A stretch of 34,397 bases of DNA, from the NCBI GenBank assembly GCA_026389845.1, contig JAPLHB010000227.1:1-34397 (forward strand). The letters are read 5' to 3'. Source of the stretch: Chloroflexota bacterium. GTDB lineage: Bacteria > Chloroflexota > Anaerolineae > CG2-30-64-16. Shown piece by piece: positions 15,250-23,894 of the stretch (positions are counted from its first letter, which is position 1; every line of letters begins with the position of its first letter). The translations under genes were made by a program, and so were the position numbers. The notes under the pieces were generated by a model that worked only from the letters and a program-made list of their open reading frames with translations, was not told where the DNA came from and did not search any database.

Positions 15250-16485
15250 ATGTCCCCCTTCCGACCTGTAGATGAACAACTGGCCATCCTCATGCGCGGG
15301 GTAGAGTTCGGTGATGAGACGACGCGCATCAACATGGAGGCCGAGCTGCGCCAACGGCTGGCCGAATCGGCCCGCGAGAGCCGGCCGCTGCGCGTCTACT
15401 GCGGCTTCGACCCCACCGCCAGCGACCTGCACCTGGGCCACACTGTCCCCATGCGCAAGCTGGCCCAGTTCCAGGAACTGGGCCACGAGGTCATCTTCCT
15501 GATTGGCTCCTTCACCGCGCTGATCGGCGATCCGAGCGACAAGACGTCGGCTCGCCGGCAGCAGACCGACGTAGAGGTGTACGAGCACGCCAAGACCTTT
15601 ACCGACCAGGCGTGGAAAATACTCGATCCGGTCCGCACGGCCGTCATGTACAACGGCGACTGGCTCTCGAAACTCAGCTTCAAGGACGTGATCGGACTGG
15701 CTTCGAACTTCACTTTGCAACAGTTCCTGGTGCGCGAGAACTTCGCCCTACGCTTTGGCAAGGGCGACCCCATCTGGCTGCACGAGTTCTTCTACGCGCT
15801 GATGCAGGGCTACGACGCGGTGGCGACGCAGACCGACGTCCAAATCGGCGGCACCGACCAGCTATTCAACCTGATCGCGGGCCGCAAGCTGATGGAGGCG
15901 TTTGGCCTGCGTGCGCAGACCATCCTGACCTTCCCGATCCTGGTGGGTACCGACGGCGTGCTGCGCATGAGCAAGACCACCGGTAACCACATCGGCATCA
16001 ACGAGCCGCCGGAGGTCATGTTCGGCAAGGTCATGAGCATCCCCGACAGCGCCATGCGCAACTTCGCTGATCTGGTGACCCGCTGGACGCCGAACGAGAT
16101 CGCGGCCAGATTCGGTCAACTGGAAAGGGGCGAGTTGCACCCGCGCGACCTGAAGATGCAGTTGGCCGGGGAGATCGTGGCGATCTTCCAGGGGCCAGAG
16201 GCCGCCGCGGCGGCCGAGGCGCACTTCCGCACCGTCTTCCAGCAGCGCGAGCTGCCCGCCGACATGCCGGAGCTGAAGCTAGTCGAAGCGATCAGCGTGG
16301 TGGATCTGCTCACCAACACCGGCCTGGCGCCCAGCAAAAGCGAAGTGCGCCGCCTGATGCAGCAGGGCGGCGTCAAGCTCGACGGCGAGCGGGTGGACGA
16401 CTTCGCGCTGACGATCACGCCGGATCGTGAACACATCCTCCAGATCGGCCGGCGCAAGTTCTTGAAGCTGGTGGCGGCCGCGTAA
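15250..16485 (+). CDS. tyrS: Tyrosyl-tRNA synthetase
   Basis: The ATG at 15250 follows GGAGG by seven bases and gives 411 residues, normal for the family; an upstream start at 15202 would only translate repeat DNA. The class I signature HLGH is at residues 61-64 and the KMSKS loop is RMSKT (239-243). The tyrosine pocket region (YCGFDPTASDLHLGH; QIGGTDQLFN) is intact, and an S4 RNA-binding domain (KSEVRRLMQQGGVKLDGE) ends the protein. It charges tRNA-Tyr with tyrosine in the cytoplasm. It follows a leader with a terminator and so is probably attenuated. The T in place of the last S of KMSKS is a modest variation. Confidence 0.96.
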   Translation: MSPFRPVDEQLAILMRGVEFGDETTRINMEAELRQRLAESARESRPLRVYCGFDPTASDLHLGHTVPMRKLAQFQELGHEVIFLIGSFTALIGDPSDKTSARRQQTDVEVYEHAKTFTDQAWKILDPVRTAVMYNGDWLSKLSFKDVIGLASNFTLQQFLVRENFALRFGKGDPIWLHEFFYALMQGYDAVATQTDVQIGGTDQLFNLIAGRKLMEAFGLRAQTILTFPILVGTDGVLRMSKTTGNHIGINEPPEVMFGKVMSIPDSAMRNFADLVTRWTPNEIAARFGQLERGELHPRDLKMQLAGEIVAIFQGPEAAAAAEAHFRTVFQQRELPADMPELKLVEAISVVDLLTNTGLAPSKSEVRRLMQQGGVKLDGERVDDFALTITPDREHILQIGRRKFLKLVAAA

Positions 16486-16807
16486 ACAAATCGGCGACTG
16501 AAGTCGCTCCTCAAGGGCCGGCGGCCGAGCGGCCACCTGCGTGGACGCGGGCATGAGCCGGCCGGCCGTTGGCACGGACGGCCGGCTTAGCCCGCGAGGG
16601 GCGATTTCGACCGCCTGTTATTTCATCAACAGGACTCATGTCCCACTACCCATCCGCCTCCTAACGTGATACAATACTCGCAGTAACAGGCTGCATCAGA
16701 ACCATTTTTTCTGGTTGCGCCGTCACTTCTTCCCGCCGGACGACCGTCTCGCCGAACAAAGGTACCGTTGACCGATTCGCTTTCAAGAACGACGCGGAGA
16801 TGCGTTC
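16486..16807. other. Intergenic region with palindromes and the leader of the large surface protein
   Basis: Contains a GA-centred palindrome GCGACT-GA-AGTCGC (16494-16507), a long hairpin with outer arms GCGGGC/GCCCGC (16547-16595) around AGCCGGCC/GGCCGGCT, and a 130-base leader before the next gene with a short AACCA-T6-C-TGGTT hairpin near 16698. No T-run follows the long hairpin, so it is more like a repeat than a terminator. Confidence 0.5.
16667..16675 (+). promoter_or_regulatory. Possible extended -10 promoter for the large surface protein
   Basis: TGATACAAT is an extended -10 (TGnTACAAT) with no convincing -35. It lies about 130 bases before the ATG at 16808. Confidence 0.3.
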
Positions 16808-19800
16808 ATGCGCAAGAATATCACCCTGGCGATCCTGACCCTCCTGGCACTCGTGGCCGGCATCCTGGCCTATGGGGCAAAGACGGCGCGATCCGCAGCG
16901 GCAGACCGCGTCGCGTCGCCGGCGACCGTCCAGCCCGAAGCTCAAACCACTCCGCAGCCGGCGCAGCCACAAGTTATTCCTCCCACCCCCGACAACGGCC
17001 CGGCCGGCATCTACGTCTTCTACGACTACAGCTATGTTGACCCCAACCTCTATCCCTTTGTGCGTGGCGGCCACCTGGCGCCGTTATGGCGCTTTCTTGA
17101 AACCGGCCCGCAGACCTACGATTGGTTTATGACCGACGAGTTCATCGCCAAGGAGGCTGCCCTCGGCAAGCGCGTGGGCTTGGGGATTGACACCTACGAT
17201 GGCACCTGCTGCGGAGGCAGTGGCGTGCCCAATCACGTCAAGCAGACCTCCCCAAACGCCGTGATCTCTTGCTCCGGCGTGGAGATTCCCCGCTACTGGG
17301 ACGCCAGCTACCAGGCTGCCTACGGCCAGTTCATCCAGGCACTCGGCCAACGTTACGGCGACGACCCCCGCGTGGCCTGGCTCGAGCCAGCCATCGGCAT
17401 CTACGGCGAAACGACGCCTGCAGAAAGCGAGTACTTCCCCTGCCTCCAATCGGCCGGCTTGACCAGCGACCTGTGGGTCAACTACGCCAAATTCGTGATT
17501 GACGCGTATCGCGCGGCCTTCCCCAACAAGATGCTGTTCATCGAGTATCTGCCGTTCTACGACAACCGCATGGAGCGTCGGACGATCACCGATTACGCGG
17601 CCAGCAAGGGCGTGGGGGTTCAGAACGACGGGCTGAAGCCCGACATGGACGACGCCATCATCCCCGCCACGGAACCCTGGATCGGGCGCGCCGGCGCCTA
17701 TGATCCGATACTCACCTGGGGCAACCAGGTACCCACCGCCTTCGAGGCATACGAGAACCAGGTCAGCGGCAGCCTGCACGGCCGCACGGACTCCATGTGG
17801 GGTCTCTACACCGCCCTGGACAAACACGTGGATATCCTGCTGCTGGACACGGCCCTGATCACCGCTCCCGACCGGCAAGACCTCTTGCAGTTCGCCGATC
17901 TCTACCTGGGCCGCACGATCACCGACACGCCGAGCGTCTGGGTGGCGCTGCGCGAGACGCAGTGTACCTGGTATCCGGAATACGGCAATTACGAATTCTG
18001 GCTCTACCAGAACGACGCCGTGCCGGGCGGCAAGACGGTTCCCTTGTGGAACGTCGGTTCGGCGCCCGAGGGACGCTACACCCGCCGCACCAATCAGGCG
18101 GACGGCAACTCGTACATGTATTTCAACGTGGATGACCGCTACCTGAACGGCGGCACAAACAGCATCGCGATCGCCGTGACCTACCTGGATCAGGGTTACG
18201 ATAAATGGGAGCTGCAATACGACGGCACGACCGACGCCTATCGCAGCGCGGGCGTGGTGACGAAAACAAACACGGGCACCTGGAAGAAGGTCACGTTCAA
18301 CGTGACCGACGCCCGCTTTGCCAACCGGCAATCCGGCGGCGGAGCCTATCCGGGCAGTGACTTCCGCCTCTGGAGCCGCGGCGATGGCGACGAGACGATC
18401 AACTTCGTCCAGGTGACGAACCTGGCCCGGCCCGCGCCCACGCGCGTGCCCACGCTGACACCCTGGCCTGCGCCCACGTCCACACGGGTCGGCACGGCCA
18501 GCCCCACGCCGGCGCGCTCGCCCACGCCGTCGCCCGTGGGCAGCCCGCTCCCCACCAGCACGCCTACGTCCACGCCGACGGTGACGCCCACGCCGGCCCC
18601 GCGGTCGCTGGACTGCCCTGCGCTGCCGGCTGGTTTCGCCCTGGACGGCGCAGTCGGCGAATGGGGCGGCTATCCGACCATTACGCTGAACCGCAACACC
18701 GCCGCCTACGTAGATCACCTGCCCGGCCCCGATCTGAACGACCTTTCGACGACAATCTGGTGCGGCTGGCAGGGCGAAAACCTGGTGTTGGCCGCCGAAG
18801 TGACCGACGACGTCATCGTGCGCGACAGCCCGAACATCTGGGACGACGACGGCTTCGAATTCACCTTCGACGCGCTGCGCAATGGCTGGAATTGGGCGCT
18901 CGATGACCACCAGTTCATCGTCGTCACCGACGGCACGCTGGCCGACTTCGGCACAACGCAGGTCATCACGGCCACGGCCGTGGCCCAGAAGTTCAGTGGA
19001 AAATGGAGCCTGGAACTCCAACTCCACGAGAGCGTGCTCGGTTTAACCTCGCTCGCGCTGGGGGATCAGCTTGGCTTCACGATCGGCCTCAACGATGACG
19101 ACAACGGCGGCGGCCGCGACGATCAGATGATCTGGGCCGGTCGCACGACCATCGGCGACGCCTCCGGTTTCGGCAAGCTGGTGCTGGCCGCGGAGCCAGG
19201 ACTGCCCACGCCCACACCCACCGCGACCACCGGCGTCAACTCCACGGCCACCCAGACGGCCATCGCTACGCCCACGGTCACGCCGACCGATCCGCCCAGC
19301 CCGACGGCCACCAGGACGGCCACGCGCACGCCGACCGCCACGCGCACGCCGACCGCCACGCCCACGACCACGCCGACGCCCACTCGCACCCCGCGCATGG
19401 TGGATTGCCCACCCGCCGCCGCGAGCTTTATTCAGGATGGACAGTTGGGCGAATGGGCCGGCTTTCCGGTGTTGACGCTGGACAACACCACGGCCGACTA
19501 TTTCTGGTATCAGGGAGCGCGGACGCCTGGCGATCCTGCCGGGCAGTTCTCTTGCGCCTGGCAAGGCGACGACTTGATCCTGGCCGGCTTGATCCACGAT
19601 GACATCCTGATTCGCGATTCGACCGACATCTGGGAAGATGACGGCGTCGAGTTCGGCATAGACGGTCTTGCCGACGGGCTTTTCCACTACATGGCAGATG
19701 ACCATCAGATCGTCCTGGCGGTGGACGGCATGATGGCCGATTTCGGGCAGTACGTCATCACCCAGACGGTCGCGGCCACCCAGACTGTTCCGGGCGGATG

Positions 19801-21406
19801 GCAGTTCGAGTTGCGTTTGCCGCCTTCGGTCATCCAGGCCGGGGCGTTCACTCCCGGCAAGCGCATCGGCTTCACCGTGGCCCTCAACGACGACGACAAC
19901 GGGGGCAACCGCGACGCCTACATGGTCTGGGAAGGCCAGATCACCAACGGCGCACCCGGCGACTTCGGCATCTTAACCCTGGTAGATGGCCAGCCCACCG
20001 TGACCCCTACCGCCACGGCGGCGGCCAGCGCGACTGCGACGCCAACGATAACCCCCTCACCGACGCCTACATGGACGCCCAGTCCGACCGCCATGGACGC
20101 CCCTACCAGCACGCCGACCGTCACCGGCGCCCCGACAGCCACCGCCAGCCCATCGGTCACGCCCAGCCGGACGCCGAGCGCGACGTTCACGTCGAGCGCG
20201 ACGGCCTCACCAACGCCGACCGTGACCCGGACGCCCACACCCACAGCGACGACAACCGCCACGGTCACGCCAACGCCGACCGTGACTCACACACCCACTT
20301 CCGCTGCGACCGCGACGGCTACGCCAACCACGACCTACACGCCAACGCCGACGCCGACCGTAACCCGGACGCCCACACCCACGGCGACCGCGACGGCTAC
20401 GCCGACCGCGACTTACACACCGACGCCTACGCCGACCGTGACCCGGACGCCCACTTCCACGGCGACCCCGACGGCTACGCCGACCGCAACCTACACGCCA
20501 ACGCCGACCGCAACGTCTACGCCGACTGCCACCTACACGCCGACGCCCACGCCCACATACACTTACACGCCCACTCCCACGCCGACGTCCACCCCAACCA
20601 CGGGCGACGTCCGTGGCATCGTCTTCTGGGATATTGACGGCGACGGCATCTTCACGGACAGCAAGGACGTTCGCGTGAAAGGGTCCACGATAGAGCTGCG
20701 CGGGATGTCGGGGCAGGCAATTGAGACGTTCGTGACGGGCGCAAGCGGCATCTACGCCTTCGGCCCGCTGAGTCCGAGCACCTACCGACTGACCTTCATC
20801 CCGCCACCGGGCTTCGTGCTGACGGGTTCTCCAGAGCTACTGGTGGGAGTTTCCGCAAACCGAACGGTGGAGTGGAACTGCCCGACGATCCTGCCGCCTA
20901 CACCCACGGCGACCGCGACCTCCACCGAGACGCCGGCCGCCACCGAGACGCCTACGGCGATGCCGACCGCGACGGTCACGCCCGCGGCGACGCCGACCGC
21001 GACGGCCTCCGCGACGCTCACACCGAGCGCCACGCCGACACCCGTCACCATGCAGATTCGCGGCCGGGCGTGGAACGACCTGAACCAGAACCAGGCCATG
21101 GATGAAGACGAGGCGGGCCTGGCCGGCATCCTGGTCATCCTGCGGACCGACACGAACCACGATGGCATGATCAACGCCCTGGATGGCGCGATAGCGATGA
21201 CCATCAGCGACGGCAACGGCGATTTTGCCATGCTCGGCATCCCGCTGGGCGCCTACCTGCTGGTCGAGACGGACCCGCCGGGCCATTTCTCCACGACCGC
21301 CAGCGAAGTGGTGGTCAAAGGCACCTCCTCCTCACCCGAAGTCGTCGTCAACTTCGGCAACCGTCCCTACTGGCGATTCTACGTGCCGGCGGTTGGCGTG
21401 CGATAA
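16808..21406 (+). CDS. Large modular surface protein: glycosidase-like domain, two CBM9-like domains, two SdrD/Cna-B-like domains
   Basis: This 1532-residue protein starts at an ATG with GGAG upstream and a hydrophobic N-terminal signal or anchor (about 7-25). Residues about 55-400 resemble a TIM-barrel glycosidase, with YDDPRVAWLEPAIGIYGE-like segments and FIEYLPFYDNR. About 400-540 looks like a jelly-roll. A Thr/Pro linker (about 543-598) leads to CBM9-like domain 1 (about 598-795), linker 2, CBM9-like domain 2 (about 865-1055), a long TPTPT linker (about 1060-1262), SdrD/Cna-B-like domain 1 (about 1264-1355; GIVFWDIDGDGIF), linker 4, and domain 2 (about 1415-1520; GRAWNDLNQNQAMDEDE). The C-terminus is YWRFYVPAVGVR. 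The Asp-rich loops suggest calcium binding. The role is probably polysaccharide binding or degradation at the cell surface. The catalytic acids are not identified. Confidence 0.78.
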   Translation: MRKNITLAILTLLALVAGILAYGAKTARSAAADRVASPATVQPEAQTTPQPAQPQVIPPTPDNGPAGIYVFYDYSYVDPNLYPFVRGGHLAPLWRFLETGPQTYDWFMTDEFIAKEAALGKRVGLGIDTYDGTCCGGSGVPNHVKQTSPNAVISCSGVEIPRYWDASYQAAYGQFIQALGQRYGDDPRVAWLEPAIGIYGETTPAESEYFPCLQSAGLTSDLWVNYAKFVIDAYRAAFPNKMLFIEYLPFYDNRMERRTITDYAASKGVGVQNDGLKPDMDDAIIPATEPWIGRAGAYDPILTWGNQVPTAFEAYENQVSGSLHGRTDSMWGLYTALDKHVDILLLDTALITAPDRQDLLQFADLYLGRTITDTPSVWVALRETQCTWYPEYGNYEFWLYQNDAVPGGKTVPLWNVGSAPEGRYTRRTNQADGNSYMYFNVDDRYLNGGTNSIAIAVTYLDQGYDKWELQYDGTTDAYRSAGVVTKTNTGTWKKVTFNVTDARFANRQSGGGAYPGSDFRLWSRGDGDETINFVQVTNLARPAPTRVPTLTPWPAPTSTRVGTASPTPARSPTPSPVGSPLPTSTPTSTPTVTPTPAPRSLDCPALPAGFALDGAVGEWGGYPTITLNRNTAAYVDHLPGPDLNDLSTTIWCGWQGENLVLAAEVTDDVIVRDSPNIWDDDGFEFTFDALRNGWNWALDDHQFIVVTDGTLADFGTTQVITATAVAQKFSGKWSLELQLHESVLGLTSLALGDQLGFTIGLNDDDNGGGRDDQMIWAGRTTIGDASGFGKLVLAAEPGLPTPTPTATTGVNSTATQTAIATPTVTPTDPPSPTATRTATRTPTATRTPTATPTTTPTPTRTPRMVDCPPAAASFIQDGQLGEWAGFPVLTLDNTTADYFWYQGARTPGDPAGQFSCAWQGDDLILAGLIHDDILIRDSTDIWEDDGVEFGIDGLADGLFHYMADDHQIVLAVDGMMADFGQYVITQTVAATQTVPGGWQFELRLPPSVIQAGAFTPGKRIGFTVALNDDDNGGNRDAYMVWEGQITNGAPGDFGILTLVDGQPTVTPTATAAASATATPTITPSPTPTWTPSPTAMDAPTSTPTVTGAPTATASPSVTPSRTPSATFTSSATASPTPTVTRTPTPTATTTATVTPTPTVTHTPTSAATATATPTTTYTPTPTPTVTRTPTPTATATATPTATYTPTPTPTVTRTPTSTATPTATPTATYTPTPTATSTPTATYTPTPTPTYTYTPTPTPTSTPTTGDVRGIVFWDIDGDGIFTDSKDVRVKGSTIELRGMSGQAIETFVTGASGIYAFGPLSPSTYRLTFIPPPGFVLTGSPELLVGVSANRTVEWNCPTILPPTPTATATSTETPAATETPTAMPTATVTPAATPTATASATLTPSATPTPVTMQIRGRAWNDLNQNQAMDEDEAGLAGILVILRTDTNHDGMINALDGAIAMTISDGNGDFAMLGIPLGAYLLVETDPPGHFSTTASEVVVKGTSSSPEVVVNFGNRPYWRFYVPAVGVR
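20220..20600 (+). repeat. Thr/Pro-codon repeat tract in the surface protein
   Basis: Tandem-like units of ACGCCGACC/GCGACC codons encode TPTPTVTRTPTPTATATATP-type runs. This degenerate, codon-based repeat probably varies in length between strains. On the opposite strand it produces spurious Val/Gly-rich frames. Confidence 0.85.
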
Positions 21407-21481
21407 GCGGGACTCAGGGGAACTTCGGGGAACTCGGGGGAGGCGCCTACTTGGGCCGGTTCCCAAACGTCCTCGCCCACT

Positions 21482-21511
21482 TTGCTCGCGGATTCTCATT
21501 CGTGCTATAAT
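21482..21511 (+). promoter_or_regulatory. Promoter for the LysM lipoprotein gene
   Basis: TTGCTC (21482-21487), an 18-base spacer and TGC-TATAAT (-10 at 21506-21511, extended by TG) give a good promoter. Transcription would begin near 21518, so the true start must lie downstream of 21482. Confidence 0.6.
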
Positions 21512-21556
21512 TCGCCGCGAAGCAGAGATCTCCAGTCAGACCGAGCGACCTCCATC

Positions 21557-22549
21557 TTGAAACGTTTCGTCAGCTTGATCGGCATGTTCTTCGCCTTGTC
21601 CCTGTTCGCCGGCTGCGGGCAGGTGATGACGCGCGTCACGCCGACACCCACGGCCACGCCGACGGTCGGCCTGTCGCCCGTGGCGACGCTGCGACCGACC
21701 GCCACGCCAGCCCCCTACACGCCGGCGCCCACGGCCACGCCCACCGTCACCCCCACGCCGATCATTTACAAGATCGAGCCCGGAGACACGTTGCTGGCCA
21801 TCGCAATCAAGTTTGGGATTTCGACCGAGGGCCTGCAAGACACCAACGGCATCACCGACCCCCGCTCGCTGCAAATCGGCCAGGAGTTGATCATCCCGCG
21901 CGAGGAGTTGTTGAAGGTGGCCGGCACCCCTACTGCCACTCCGACCGCGCTGCCATTCACCGTGGAGAACGTGACCTTCAACTTCACGCCGTTCGGTGGG
22001 CTGTGGTGCTTCGGCGAAATCCACAACACCACCGGCCAAGACCTGGAGCAGGCCGCGGTGACGATCAGCCTGCTAGACGCCGGCGGCAAGGTGGTGGCGC
22101 AGGCGCAGGAGCACGCGCAAGTGGACCTCCTCGGCCCCGGCGACCGGGCGCCGTTCGCCGCGCACATCAACGCGGCGCCGGCCAGCTTCGCCAGCTATCT
22201 GGTCGTTCCGTGGCTCGGCGTGCGCGGCTACGTGGGCAGCTATTACCGCGACCTGGAGACCCGGAACACCCACGGGAGCGGTGAGCGGTACGCGGCCTAC
22301 ACAGTGACCGGCATCGTCGCCAACACCGGCCCAGAAGATGCCATCGGCGTGGTCGTGACCGTCACCCTGTACGATGCGCTCGGTCGCGTCGTCGGCACGC
22401 GACGCGGCGTGCCGGAGCACAACGTGATCCCGCGCGGGGGCGAGACCACCTTTAGCCTGCAACTGACGCCCGCCGGCGGGCCGGTCGCCAGCTTCCACGT
22501 CCAGGCCCTCGGCCGCCGGCAGTTGACGCCGACGCCAACCCCAAGGTGA
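21557..22549 (+). CDS. LysM-domain lipoprotein
   Basis: The frame is open from 21482, but the promoter overlaps that codon. The TTG at 21557 (read as Met) yields a textbook lipoprotein signal MKRFVSLIGMFFALSLFAGC, with the lipid-modified Cys at residue 20. The product is 330 residues. A Thr/Pro-rich spacer (about 28-68) leads to one LysM domain (about 71-114; YKIEPGDTLLAIAIKFGI). The C-terminal half (about 130-325) holds two beta-rich FxLYD-like repeats, with VENVTFNF/GEIHNTTG and a later GIVANTGPEDAIGVVVTVTL. It is probably anchored outside the membrane, with LysM binding peptidoglycan. The acyltransferase follows four bases later, so both may share a transcript. Confidence 0.8.
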   Translation: MKRFVSLIGMFFALSLFAGCGQVMTRVTPTPTATPTVGLSPVATLRPTATPAPYTPAPTATPTVTPTPIIYKIEPGDTLLAIAIKFGISTEGLQDTNGITDPRSLQIGQELIIPREELLKVAGTPTATPTALPFTVENVTFNFTPFGGLWCFGEIHNTTGQDLEQAAVTISLLDAGGKVVAQAQEHAQVDLLGPGDRAPFAAHINAAPASFASYLVVPWLGVRGYVGSYYRDLETRNTHGSGERYAAYTVTGIVANTGPEDAIGVVVTVTLYDALGRVVGTRRGVPEHNVIPRGGETTFSLQLTPAGGPVASFHVQALGRRQLTPTPTPR

Positions 22550-22553
22550 GTGT

Positions 22554-23255
22554 ATGAAAACTGCACCCAACGCGCCGCTGCTCTACCGCGTCTTGCAACG
22601 CCTTGTTTGGCTGCTGATCCGCCTCCTGACGCGGATAGACGTGGCCGGGGTAGAGCACGTGCCGCTGACCGGCCCCCTGGTCGTCGCGCCCAACCACCTG
22701 TTCGTCCTCGATCCGGTCTTCATGTTGGCCGTCCTGCCGCGGCGGATGACCGTCTTCGCCGCGGACAAGTGGCGCGGCACGTTGGGCGGCTGGCTGATGA
22801 GCCTCCTTGGCAACGCCATCTACGTCGCCCGCGGTGAAGCGGACCGGAAAGCGCTGGGCCGGGCGGCCGTCGTCTTGCAGCGCGGCGGCGGGCTTGGCGT
22901 CGCGCCGGAGGGAACGCGCAGCCGTGTGTGCAGCCTGCTGCCGGGCAAGAATGGCACGGTCTACCTGGCGAGCCGGACCGGCGCGGTCATCCTGCCCGTG
23001 GCGATCTGGGGGCAGGAAACGCTGATTCGCGACTGGCTGCATTTTCGCCGCCCGCGCATCCACATCCGCATCGCCCCGGCCATGCAGTTGCCCCCCGAGG
23101 CCGGGCAGGCCCGAACGGCCGAGCTTCGGACGTATACCGACGAACTGATGCTCACCATCGCCCGCATGTTGCCGCCGGAGTACCGGGGGGTTTACGTGGA
23201 GCGGGCGGGGTTGCAGGAGACAGGGGACAGGAGTCAGGCGTCGAGGGGACAGTGA
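22554..23255 (+). CDS. 1-acyl-glycerol-3-phosphate acyltransferase family (PlsC-like)
   Basis: This 233-residue protein follows the lipoprotein gene by four bases, with AAGGTGAG before the ATG. It has the family motifs: block I NHLFVLD (H48 and D53, the HX4D catalytic pair), and EGTRS at 119-123 for phosphate binding. A hydrophobic N-terminal stretch suggests membrane association. It would transfer an acyl chain to lysophosphatidic acid or a similar acceptor in phospholipid synthesis. The last 15 residues (LQETGDRSQASRGQ) are translated interspersed repeat (GGAGACAGGGGACAGGAGTC), so the natural end may originally have been elsewhere. Confidence 0.88.
   Translation: MKTAPNAPLLYRVLQRLVWLLIRLLTRIDVAGVEHVPLTGPLVVAPNHLFVLDPVFMLAVLPRRMTVFAADKWRGTLGGWLMSLLGNAIYVARGEADRKALGRAAVVLQRGGGLGVAPEGTRSRVCSLLPGKNGTVYLASRTGAVILPVAIWGQETLIRDWLHFRRPRIHIRIAPAMQLPPEAGQARTAELRTYTDELMLTIARMLPPEYRGVYVERAGLQETGDRSQASRGQ
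23212..23254. repeat. GGAGACAGGGGACAGGAGTC-type repeat forming the acyltransferase tail
   Basis: A purine-rich repeat unit ends the acyltransferase frame and runs into its stop. It adds a charged tail, QETGDRSQASRGQ, with no family similarity. Confidence 0.5.
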
Positions 23256-23258
23256 AGG

Positions 23259-23894
23259 ATGTCTGACCCTGCCGGCCTCTCCGTCCTCGGCCGCGGCCTG
23301 CTGCTCGGCTTCTCCATCGCCGCGCCGGTGGGACCGATCGGGGTGCTGTGCATCCGGCGGACGTTGGCGCAGGGGCGGCTGGTCGGATTCGCTTCGGGCC
23401 TCGGCGCGGCCACCGCGGATGCGCTGTATGGGAGCATCGCGGCCTTCGGGTTGACGGTCATTTCCGGCGCGCTGATCGGCGCGCAGGTGGGGCTGCGGCT
23501 GGTGGGCGGGCTGTTCTTATGCTACCTGGGAATCCGCACCCTGCTGGCTCGACCCGCCGACGTCGCGGCCAACGCGTCGGGCAGGAGCCTGCCCGGCGCT
23601 TTTGCTTCGACCCTTGCTCTGACGCTGACCAACCCCATCACAATTCTATCGTTCGCGGCAGTCTTCGCGGGGCTGGGCGTGGGGAGCACGGGCTACACCA
23701 GCGCCGCAGCGTTGACCGTGCTCGGCGTCTTCCTGGGATCGGCGTTTTGGTGGCTGCTATTGAGCGGCGGAGTCAGCCTGTTGCGCAACCGATTCGATCA
23801 TCGAGCGATGCGCTGGGTGAACCGTCTGTCGGGCGCGGTCATCCTGGGCTTTGGCCTGCTGGCCCTGCTGAGTTTCGTCGGAACGATCAGATGA
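23259..23894 (+). CDS. LysE/RhtB family amino-acid exporter
   Basis: This 211-residue protein has about six hydrophobic spans and the LysE-type N-terminal signature GFSIAAPVGPIGVLCIRRTL, followed by GFASGLGAATADALYG. Members export lysine, arginine, homoserine, threonine or related metabolites from the cytoplasm; the substrate cannot be read from the sequence. It lies three bases after the acyltransferase stop, and its own stop overlaps the MFS start (ATGA at 23891-23894), so the three genes are probably one transcription unit. Confidence 0.88.
   Translation: MSDPAGLSVLGRGLLLGFSIAAPVGPIGVLCIRRTLAQGRLVGFASGLGAATADALYGSIAAFGLTVISGALIGAQVGLRLVGGLFLCYLGIRTLLARPADVAANASGRSLPGAFASTLALTLTNPITILSFAAVFAGLGVGSTGYTSAAALTVLGVFLGSAFWWLLLSGGVSLLRNRFDHRAMRWVNRLSGAVILGFGLLALLSFVGTIR

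Noticed and set aside
16547..16595. Terminator of tyrS
   Set aside because: The hairpin is strong but no T-run follows; repeat DNA is the better reading.
17084..19027. 647-codon open frame on the - strand
   Set aside because: Shadow of the surface-protein gene, with low-complexity Arg/Gly runs and no signal or domain.
20220..20600. CRISPR-like array
   Set aside because: The periodic sequence is a Thr/Pro codon repeat within the reading frame; there are no constant repeats with unique spacers.
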